A stretch of 64,000 bases of DNA from an uncultured Pirellula sp. (GTDB taxonomy: Bacteria; Planctomycetota; Planctomycetia; Pirellulales; Pirellulaceae): the NCBI GenBank assembly GCA_903892355.1, contig CAITIE010000135.1, positions 37,196 to 101,195 on the forward strand, in the 5' to 3' direction. The notes under the pieces are model-generated. The model searched no databases. It was given only the letters and a program-made list of their open reading frames with translations, and was not told the origin of the DNA. Shown one piece after another: positions 30,015-38,946 of this stretch. Numbering within the stretch: the first letter of the stretch is position 1; the number at the start of each line of letters is the position of its first letter. Position numbers and translations under genes: made by a program.

Positions 30015-30148
30015 GGAATTTGTGTTGAAAAAGTGAATAAAGTGAAAAAACAACGGTCGCTGCAACCCTTCAGAGGATTCAAGTGCAGGATATCGCCGCG
30101 ATCCCGATCGCACTGCATGGTATCACACAGGCTAGTCAGTATCACACG

Positions 30149-30211
30149 GCTAGCCGGACATGGCGGTAGGCTAGTCGGACATGGCGGTAGGCTAGTCGGA
30201 CATGGCGGCTA
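30149..30211. repeat. Tandem repeat: three 21-bp units GCTAGYCGGACATGGCGGTAG
   Basis: Units at 30149, 30170 and 30191, adjacent to partial copies (ggctagtcagtatcacacggctagcc) and gctagccgg. Confidence 0.92.
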
Positions 30212-30396
30212 GCCGGAAACGTAGCCGTTTGCCTAGCCAGCACCGGGCATCCTGAGAAATTCCGATCAAACAGGCGTGTTGCGACGCGGAATGGGCGTTG
30301 GCTTATGCGTGGCGATGTCTAAAATCCCCGTTTGGATTTCGGGAGGTTTTCCATTTTCGCACCCCTTCGCGAGGAACTCCACGAAAACGCTGCTAA

Positions 30397-31560
<1,164 letters not shown>

Positions 31561-31617
31561 TTCGTTGTACTAACATTCTCGACTTTACGTACTTTTCTGT
31601 GCACTTTGAGTAGATCC

Positions 31618-32871
31618 ATGAAGAATCGCGTTCTTGTCATCGGAAATGGAATCATCGGTTTGTCGTCGGCACTCGCTGCCCTTCAACGGGGGCGAGACGT
31701 TACGATTCTCGATCGAATCGCTCAGGGTGGTGATAACTGCTCCCAAGGCAACGCGGGAATGGTCGTCCCCAGCCACTTTATTCCACTCGCGGTACCGGGG
31801 ATCATCTCGCAGGGGCTTCGCTGGATGCGCGATCCCGAATCTCCGTTCTATGTAAAGCCCCGATTGAGCTTGGATTTGATGCGATGGGGACTGCGATTCT
31901 ATATGTCGACCAACGCCGACCAAGTCGCTGCGGGAACCCAAGTCCTCAGGGACATGAATCTGCAATCCCGCGAGATGTATTCGCAATGGCAGGATAACGG
32001 TATCGACTGCTCATTGGTCAAGCGGGGGTTGCTGATGCTATGCAACACGCAGCATGCCCTCGACGAAGAAGCCACCATCGCCAACCAAGCCCGCAGCCTT
32101 GGCATCCCTGCATCGGTCCTGAGCGTCGAGGAGACCAACTCCCTCGATCCCAATGTGACCATGGCCACGGTCGGATCGGTCTACTATCCCAAAGACTGCC
32201 ACTTGGACCCGAGCCAGTTGATGCAATCGCTCCGCAACAAGATCACATCTCTGGGAGGTAAGTTCCTTCTTAGAGAACATGCTCAAGGCTGGAAAACATC
32301 AAAGGGTCGAGTCCATGCCGTCGAAACTGTCTCCGGAGACGTCGAAGCCGATGAGTTTGTACTGTGCGGAGGCGTCTGGTCGGATGGGATGGTACGATCC
32401 CTTAAACTCCGCATTCCGATGCAACCCGGTAAAGGCTACTCATTGACGGTTCCAGATCCGGTCGAATTGCCGAGCGTCTGCTCGATCTTTGTTGAGGCCA
32501 AGGTTGCGGTGACCCCGATCGGCAACTCGTTGCGTTTCGGCGGGACGATGGAATTGGGAGAACTGAACCAATCGATCGACCCCCGCCGCGTTCAAGGGAT
32601 CGTCAAGAGCATTCCCAAGTACATGCCAAACTTCAAACCACAGCATTTCGAAGGCATCCAACCGTGGGTTGGACTTCGCCCCGTATCGCCAGATGGTCTC
32701 CCCTACATCGGACGCACCAACGCCTACTCCAATCTGACGATCGCAACAGGCCACGCCATGATGGGTATCAGTCTAGGGCCGATCACCGGCAAACTTGTCG
32801 GCGAAGTCCTCGATGGCGAAGCCCCATCGGTCGATTTGTCCCATCTCTCCCCAGATCGCTTCGCTGAGTAA
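31618..32871 (+). CDS. dadA: D-amino acid dehydrogenase-like FAD-dependent oxidoreductase
   Basis: MKNRVLVIGNGIIGLSSALAALQRGRDVTILDRIAQGGDNCSQGNAGMVVPSHFIPLAVPG; C-terminal GLRPVSPDGLPYIGRTNAYSNLTIATGHAMMGISLGPITGKLVGE. Confidence 0.87.
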   Translation: MKNRVLVIGNGIIGLSSALAALQRGRDVTILDRIAQGGDNCSQGNAGMVVPSHFIPLAVPGIISQGLRWMRDPESPFYVKPRLSLDLMRWGLRFYMSTNADQVAAGTQVLRDMNLQSREMYSQWQDNGIDCSLVKRGLLMLCNTQHALDEEATIANQARSLGIPASVLSVEETNSLDPNVTMATVGSVYYPKDCHLDPSQLMQSLRNKITSLGGKFLLREHAQGWKTSKGRVHAVETVSGDVEADEFVLCGGVWSDGMVRSLKLRIPMQPGKGYSLTVPDPVELPSVCSIFVEAKVAVTPIGNSLRFGGTMELGELNQSIDPRRVQGIVKSIPKYMPNFKPQHFEGIQPWVGLRPVSPDGLPYIGRTNAYSNLTIATGHAMMGISLGPITGKLVGEVLDGEAPSVDLSHLSPDRFAE

Positions 32872-33152
32872 GCTTCGAAAATGGTTTGTAGGCCATGGCT
32901 CGCCGCACGACCGACAGAAAAAAACCCGCCATAACTGTGCTCGGAGCATGGCTAGGTGCCCGAATAATCGACACAATCGTGACTTCTAACGGATTCCCGT
33001 GCAGTAGTTGCGCAACCGCTCCTAAGCCACAGTAGCGTGCATGGCCATCAGGATGCCGGCAAATTATCTTTAATTGCACCCTGTAAACTGCCATTCCGCA
33101 AATTTCCGGGTTGTGTCCTGTTTAGGTGCGAAGTGCTTGCTGCCGAGGTAAT

Positions 33153-34202
33153 ATGAAGGTTCTAGTCACAGGTTCGAGCGGACTGATTGGCTCTGCTGCA
33201 GTTCGTCATTGGGACGCTCTCGGAGCCGATGTTGTTGGGCTCGATAACAACATGCGCCAAACTTTTTTTGGCCCCGCCGGCAGTACTGCTTGGAACCTCG
33301 AACGATTGCTCTCCGAGACAAAACGATTCACCTCCCATGCGATCGACATCCGAGATCGTGAAGGCGTTTTCGATATCGTTCAAAAAACCCGACCGGAGTT
33401 AGTCATCCACTGCGCCGCGCAGCCCTCGCATGACAAAGCCAAAGATATCCCAATCCTGGACTTCGAAGTCAACGCGCTTGGCACCATGCACTTGCTGGAA
33501 GCGACTCGACAGTTTGCACCCGATGCCGTGTTCTGTCACATGAGCACCAACAAGGTGTACGGGGATGCCCCCAACGAATTGCCACTCGTCGAGCTGGAGA
33601 AGCGTTGGGAGTACGCTAGGCCTGAAGATTATCACGGTATTGCCGAAACGTGTCGTATCGATCAGACGCTACACTCGCTATTCGGCGCATCGAAAACATC
33701 CGCCGATGTGATGGCCCAAGAGTATGGCAAGTACTTCGGGTTGAAAGTTGGCGTCTTCCGAGGCGGTTGTTTGACCGGCGCCTCGCACTCAGGTGTGGAA
33801 CTCCATGGTTTCCTTTCTTACTTGGTCCATGTCGCTGTCAACGGCAAGCCTTACACGGTCTATGGTTACAAAGGCAAGCAAGTACGAGACCAAATCGAAA
33901 ACTCTGACGTCATTGCAGCCTTTGAAGCGTTTGCTGCGAACCCAAGACCCGGAGAGGTCTATAACCTCGGTGGTGGTCGCGAAAACTCAGCATCCGTTCT
34001 CGAGTGCATCGACCTAATATCAAAAATAAGTCCTCATCAAGTGCGATACACCCTCAGCGATCAAAACCGTATTGGGGACCACATCTGCTACATCTCCGAT
34101 TTACGAAAAATGAAGTCTCATTACCCCGACTGGTCAATCCGAATGGATTTGGAAACGATCCTGGGCAAAATGATTGAGATGGAAGAAGCCAAAGCCCGAT
34201 AG
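33153..34202 (+). CDS. NAD-dependent epimerase (CDP-paratose/tyvelose 2-epimerase-like, extended SDR)
   Basis: MKVLVTGSSGLIGSAAVRHW; VIHCAAQPSHDKA; STNKVYGDAPN; HSLFGASKTSADVMAQEYGKYFGLKVGVFRGGCLTG. Phe at the usual catalytic Tyr position of YxxxK. Confidence 0.85.
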   Translation: MKVLVTGSSGLIGSAAVRHWDALGADVVGLDNNMRQTFFGPAGSTAWNLERLLSETKRFTSHAIDIRDREGVFDIVQKTRPELVIHCAAQPSHDKAKDIPILDFEVNALGTMHLLEATRQFAPDAVFCHMSTNKVYGDAPNELPLVELEKRWEYARPEDYHGIAETCRIDQTLHSLFGASKTSADVMAQEYGKYFGLKVGVFRGGCLTGASHSGVELHGFLSYLVHVAVNGKPYTVYGYKGKQVRDQIENSDVIAAFEAFAANPRPGEVYNLGGGRENSASVLECIDLISKISPHQVRYTLSDQNRIGDHICYISDLRKMKSHYPDWSIRMDLETILGKMIEMEEAKAR

Positions 34203-34211
34203 GAAAAAGTC

Positions 34212-35048
34212 ATGATCATCAAAAAAGCGGTCGTCACCGCAGCTGGACCTGGACAATCGTCATTGCCCCTTCAAAGATTGGTCGATCGAGATGGGGTCGA
34301 AAAGACAGCCCTCGAAATGATCATCGAGGAGATCGTATCGGCGGGGATCGACTCCATTGCCATGGTGCTCAGCCCCGGATCGGAAGAAGCCTTTCGCGAA
34401 GCGGCCGGGAATTATATCGAACGGTTGACATTCGTCACACAGCGCGAAGCCACAGGGTACGGCCAAGCGATCTGCTGTGCGAAAGATTTTATCGCCGGCG
34501 AGCCATTCCTTCATTTGGTTGGGGATCACTTGTACTTGAGCAAACAAGCTCGCAAATGCGCGCAGCAGTTGGTGCAAATCGCCAGCACGAACGACTGCAT
34601 CGTCTCTGCGGTCCAGGCCACACGTGAAAACATGCTCCCATTTTTCGGAACCATCGGTGGACTCCGAGTGCCTCAGGAAGAGCGGCTCTACGAAGTGAAA
34701 CGCGTGGTGGAAAAACCAACGCCGACACTCGCTGAGCAAGAGCTAACCGTCGCAGGTTTCCGAAGTGGAACGTACCTGTGCTTTTTCGGAATGCATGTTT
34801 TAACTCCGTCGGTCATCGGGACGCTCGAACGGCTCATAGCCGATCGTAAAAAACCAGTCCCATTGGCCGATGCGCTGCATGAACTGGCTTCGAGACAACG
34901 GTATTTGGCGTATGAGATCGATGGCCAACGGTACAACATCGGTGTGAAATACGGACTGCTCAATACCCAACTCGCATTGAGCTTGAACGGTCAAGACCGC
35001 GATAGGATCTTGACACAATTGGTCGAACTATTGGGTACGCAAAAGTAG
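34212..35048 (+). CDS. GalU-like sugar nucleotidyltransferase with non-canonical signature loop
   Basis: KKAVVTAAGPGQSSLPLQRL..GVEKTALEMIIEEIVSAGIDSIAMVLSPGSEEAF; REATGYGQAICCAKDFIAGEPFLHLVGDHLY; VVEKPTPTLAEQ; IDGQRYNIGVKYGLLNTQLALSL. Confidence 0.8.
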   Translation: MIIKKAVVTAAGPGQSSLPLQRLVDRDGVEKTALEMIIEEIVSAGIDSIAMVLSPGSEEAFREAAGNYIERLTFVTQREATGYGQAICCAKDFIAGEPFLHLVGDHLYLSKQARKCAQQLVQIASTNDCIVSAVQATRENMLPFFGTIGGLRVPQEERLYEVKRVVEKPTPTLAEQELTVAGFRSGTYLCFFGMHVLTPSVIGTLERLIADRKKPVPLADALHELASRQRYLAYEIDGQRYNIGVKYGLLNTQLALSLNGQDRDRILTQLVELLGTQK

Positions 35049-35070
35049 GCTTGGGACCGGAGCAGCCAAT

Positions 35071-38000
35071 ATGAACTCAACCTCAAAACGGGTACCCAAC
35101 GCGGACCGATATGACGCGATCATCCGCCGATGGACGGAAACTATCGTTTCATTGGATGAGAGCCTTCGCAATCGAACGCTCGAGTCCCTTGCAGAAGGAC
35201 TCGATGCCGATGGGTTGCTCGCAGTAGCCAAAGAACTGGATCTGTTCCACCGCAAATCCAGCAACTTATACCACCGAGTCCGCGCTCATTTCATGCTCGC
35301 GGCGATCTATCGGTACCTGCTTCCCGGTGCTATCCCAGAGACCAATGCAGGGCTTCTCCCCTACGAAGCCTACCAACATATTTTGGGACGCAGGTTTTCC
35401 GAGGCGATTGATACACTCATCCGCGCACAGTCCATTCAAGGACCCACGCTCGCTATAAGCAGCGCGCTGGCCCGGGCCTACCATCAACTGGGAATCCAAA
35501 CGCTCGCTGATCAAGTCCGCAGAAGCGTGCGTACCGTGCGTGGCAACCAGTGGATGTTTCGAATTGCGCACCCGGATGATCACCCTTTGCGGCTGAACTC
35601 GGTATTACTGAAGCCTGACGCCGAGACCGGGGATTACCCGATCGCAACTGAGCGAACCAGTGTGCGCATGGATTTTTCCCACTCTGGATGGAGCGATATC
35701 TTTTTCCTCGGTATGGATTTTCCAGAGGGAGCCAAGGTACTGAACGCATCAATCGATCTCGGGGTCTACGGCCGGGACAGTGAACCTCGTCCGCCCGTAG
35801 AAGCGTACCTGCGGGTCATTGATCGCCCAGTATTGCGATTGGTGAGTACCGATCTCGGCGCCGAAGCCGAATTGCATCAGATCGATGAAGTCTTCGATTT
35901 CGCGAAGGACTACCTGGGCCTGCTCAAAGGCGCTTTGATCGCTTCGGGGATCGTTCCACCAGCGATGGAAGGTTGCCGTCGCCCTATCTCCGAATTGCTG
36001 CAGGTCTTGACCGGAAGCGATCATTTAGGAATCGAGTTGGTGAGCAAGGTCAATGATATCCCGAAAGGTTCGCGACTCGCGGTTTCAACGAACTTACTCG
36101 GGTGCTTGATCTCGGTTCTGATGCGAGCAACCGGTCAAGTCAAAAACTTGACGGGGGGTTTGGATGTCGCGGACCAACGACTTATTACAGCGAGGGCCAT
36201 TCTAGGAGAATGGCTCGGCGGTTCCGGAGGGGGTTGGCAAGACTCCGGTGGGGTCTGGCAAGGCATCAAACGGATTGAAGGAGTGATCGCTTCGCCGGAA
36301 GATCCCGAATTTGGCATCTCGCGTGGCCGATTAATGCCGGCGCATACGATCCTCACCGAAGATCGACTGCCGAAACAATCACGCGAAGCTCTCCAGGATA
36401 GCTTGATCCTGATTTATGGTGGAATGGCGCAAAATGTCGGCCCCATCCTCGAGATGGTGACCGAAAAGTACTTGGTCCGCGCCGAGAAAGAATGGGAAGC
36501 CAGGCAGGAAGCGATAGCGATTTTCGAACAGATCGTAGACTCTTTGCAACGCGGGGACATACGCGCACTGGCGAGTTGGACCACCAAGAATTTCACCGGA
36601 CCTCTACAAAGCATCATACCTTGGTGCACCAATCACTTTACCGAGCGAATGATCCAACAGTGCAAAGAGACATGGGGGGATCAGTACTGGGGTTTCTTAA
36701 TGCTGGGCGGGATGTCAGGAGGGGGCATGGGATTCTTCTTCGATCCCTCCGTTCACGTGGCTGCCCGTGATTGGTTGCTGAAGACCTTGGTAGAGACAAA
36801 ACGATCGATGCAGGATCGACTGCCATTCGCCATGGATCCCGTTGTCTATGATTTCAGAATCAATGATCGCGGTTCCTCGTGCGAGTTGATGACGGGAGAC
36901 GACGCATCCATGCCGGATGGCTACTACTCGATATTAGCTCCCAAATTGATCCGAAAAGAAGTCCGGGAGTTAAGCGAGCAGGCCAAACGGGATTTGATCC
37001 GTTTCCATCGCACCTGCGAACACAATCCATCTCGAGCCGGCTGGCTGTTGGATCGAATATTGCCCCAGGCCCAAGTCGCAAAGTCGGGAACTAGCACTCT
37101 GGCGGATCAGCTTCGCGAGTTCGGCTTCGACCGCGAACAGCACGAACAAATTCGTTCTGAGATTCTCTCGGGTAGGATTGGACTTTCAGAAAACCGCTTA
37201 CCGATTCAAACCGTCATCAATGACGTCGCTGGCGATGATTTTATCGATCTGCGCAACGGAAATACGTTTTCGAAAGTCGACGCAGAACCCGGGCGTCGTG
37301 CGCTCGCCGCGGGAGAAGTCGCCGTAGTAACACTCTCTGCCGGAGTAGGTTCGCGATGGACTTCCGGTGCCGGTGTGGTTAAAGGATTACACCCCTTTTA
37401 TCGTTTCAACGGGCATCATCGCAGTTTCATCGAGGTGCATCTCGCAAAATCGAGAAAGACCTCCACGGTTTTTGGAGCACCAGTGCCCCACGTATTTACG
37501 ACCGGGTATCTAACGCACGAGCCTATTCGAAAGTACTTGGACAGCAACCAAGGTTTTGGATACCCGGGTTCTTACTATCTATCTCGTGGAATGTCCGTAG
37601 GATTACGCACCGTACCGACGGTTCGCGATTTGGTTTTCCATTGGGAAGAAACACCGCATCAGATGCTCGATGAGCAGCAGCAAAAAGTACGCGAAAGCGC
37701 GCATGCAGCGATTGCGAATTGGGCGAAAATCGCAGGCGAGGGAAGTGACTACACCGACAATATTGCAGAACAATGCATGCATCCCGTGGGGCATTGGTAC
37801 GAAATCCCAAGCATGCTCCGGAACGGTACGCTGAAAAAGTTGCTCGAAGATCGGCCCCAACTGAAGACATTGATGCTTCATAACATCGACACGTTGGGCG
37901 CAAATCTCGATCCCCTCGCGTTGAGCAAGCACCTCGAGTCAGGTGCTTGCTTGAGCTTCGAAGTCATCGGTCGAAGAATCGATGACCGCGGCGGCGGGCT

Positions 38001-38439
38001 AGCGAACGTCAATGGCAAACTGCGGTTGGTCGAAGGGATGGCCATGCCCAACGACAAGGATGAGTTTCGACTCAGTTTTTATTCGTCGATGACGACATGG
38101 ATTGATATCGATAAATTGCTCGATGCATTTGGACTGGACCGTCAACAGTTGGGAGATCCCCATGCCGTCGAAACAGCCATCCGGAACTTAGCGATCCGAT
38201 TGCCGACCTACTTGACCATCAAAGATGTGAAGAAACGATGGGGATTGGGCCAGGAGGACGTTTTTCCGGTGACCCAGTTCGAAAAACTCTGGGGGGACAT
38301 GAGCACCTTGCCACAAGTGGCCTGCGAGTACCTCGCGGTAGATACCCCCCGGGGCCAACAGATGAAAGATCCAGGGCAACTCGACGGCTGGGTCCGTGAT
38401 GGTTCGGCCGCTTACCTAGAACAGCTTTGTCATTGGTAA
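35071..38439 (+). CDS. Fusion protein: N-terminal GHMP (fucokinase-like) kinase + C-terminal UDPGP-type nucleotidyltransferase
   Basis: GHMP: SVRMDFSHSGWSDIFFLGMDFPEGAKVLNASIDLGVYG; IPKGSRLAVSTNLLGCLISVLM; GGSGGGWQDSGGVWQGIKRIEGV; WGFLMLGGMSGGGMGFFFDP. UDPGP: EVAVVTLSAGVGSRWTSGAGVVKGL; LMLHNIDTLGANLDPLALSKHLESGACLSFEVIGRRIDDRGGGLANVNGKLRLVEG. Confidence 0.78.
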   Translation: MNSTSKRVPNADRYDAIIRRWTETIVSLDESLRNRTLESLAEGLDADGLLAVAKELDLFHRKSSNLYHRVRAHFMLAAIYRYLLPGAIPETNAGLLPYEAYQHILGRRFSEAIDTLIRAQSIQGPTLAISSALARAYHQLGIQTLADQVRRSVRTVRGNQWMFRIAHPDDHPLRLNSVLLKPDAETGDYPIATERTSVRMDFSHSGWSDIFFLGMDFPEGAKVLNASIDLGVYGRDSEPRPPVEAYLRVIDRPVLRLVSTDLGAEAELHQIDEVFDFAKDYLGLLKGALIASGIVPPAMEGCRRPISELLQVLTGSDHLGIELVSKVNDIPKGSRLAVSTNLLGCLISVLMRATGQVKNLTGGLDVADQRLITARAILGEWLGGSGGGWQDSGGVWQGIKRIEGVIASPEDPEFGISRGRLMPAHTILTEDRLPKQSREALQDSLILIYGGMAQNVGPILEMVTEKYLVRAEKEWEARQEAIAIFEQIVDSLQRGDIRALASWTTKNFTGPLQSIIPWCTNHFTERMIQQCKETWGDQYWGFLMLGGMSGGGMGFFFDPSVHVAARDWLLKTLVETKRSMQDRLPFAMDPVVYDFRINDRGSSCELMTGDDASMPDGYYSILAPKLIRKEVRELSEQAKRDLIRFHRTCEHNPSRAGWLLDRILPQAQVAKSGTSTLADQLREFGFDREQHEQIRSEILSGRIGLSENRLPIQTVINDVAGDDFIDLRNGNTFSKVDAEPGRRALAAGEVAVVTLSAGVGSRWTSGAGVVKGLHPFYRFNGHHRSFIEVHLAKSRKTSTVFGAPVPHVFTTGYLTHEPIRKYLDSNQGFGYPGSYYLSRGMSVGLRTVPTVRDLVFHWEETPHQMLDEQQQKVRESAHAAIANWAKIAGEGSDYTDNIAEQCMHPVGHWYEIPSMLRNGTLKKLLEDRPQLKTLMLHNIDTLGANLDPLALSKHLESGACLSFEVIGRRIDDRGGGLANVNGKLRLVEGMAMPNDKDEFRLSFYSSMTTWIDIDKLLDAFGLDRQQLGDPHAVETAIRNLAIRLPTYLTIKDVKKRWGLGQEDVFPVTQFEKLWGDMSTLPQVACEYLAVDTPRGQQMKDPGQLDGWVRDGSAAYLEQLCHW

Positions 38440-38565
38440 AAGCAACCCATAACCGGCTTGGGCGTTAATTCGCGTTTATGGCGGAAAGCCCGGCCGTCAA
38501 AGCCCATGATGGCGGTTGTTTCGAGTTGCTCATCGGCGATTGGCGAGATACACTTTTAAGTATTC

Positions 38566-38808
38566 GTGAAAGTCCGGTGCGAGAGAGATCGTGGCGTGTT
38601 TTTTGCCAAGATCCGCCGAAGGTGTAAAGTGTCCCACAAACACTCAGGCAAAAGGACCGCCGGGACGAAACCGAATCTCTGGAGAGTGAACAGCGGCCTC
38701 AATGGCTATGGTTCCACCGAAGGGGCAAGTGGCATAAGACAGGAATGAGCCGATGGCGCCATTGCTGACGATTGTTGCGGATCTCTCAGGTCAATGGACA
38801 GAGGGGCA
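38566..38808 (+). ncRNA. Tandem glycine riboswitch (two aptamers, about 38571-38666 and 38674-38806)
   Basis: Aptamer 1: GCCGAAGGTGTAAA ... AAACACTCAGGCAAAAGGACCG; aptamer 2: TCTCTGGAGAGTGAAC ... CACCGAAGGGGCAAG ... ATCTCTCAGGTCAATGGACAGAGGGG; lies upstream of gcvP in sense orientation. Confidence 0.92.
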
Positions 38809-38946
38809 TTACTCCCAACCGCGGTGAGTGAGGGTTGTCGTTGTGCGAACGCAGCATGTAATGTGACTGCGGCGTGCTCCTGACAAACGAACTGCGAACG
38901 GTTGGTGAATCCCTGTTCATCAAAATCTGCCTGAGAGGAATCTCGT

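Noticed and set aside
30149-30211. CRISPR array
   Set aside because: Contiguous 21-bp units without unique spacers.
38566-38748. 60-aa plus-strand ORF MKVRCERDRGVFFAKIRRRCKVSHKHSGKRTAG...
   Set aside because: Lies within the glycine riboswitch; composition reflects aptamer sequence, not a protein.
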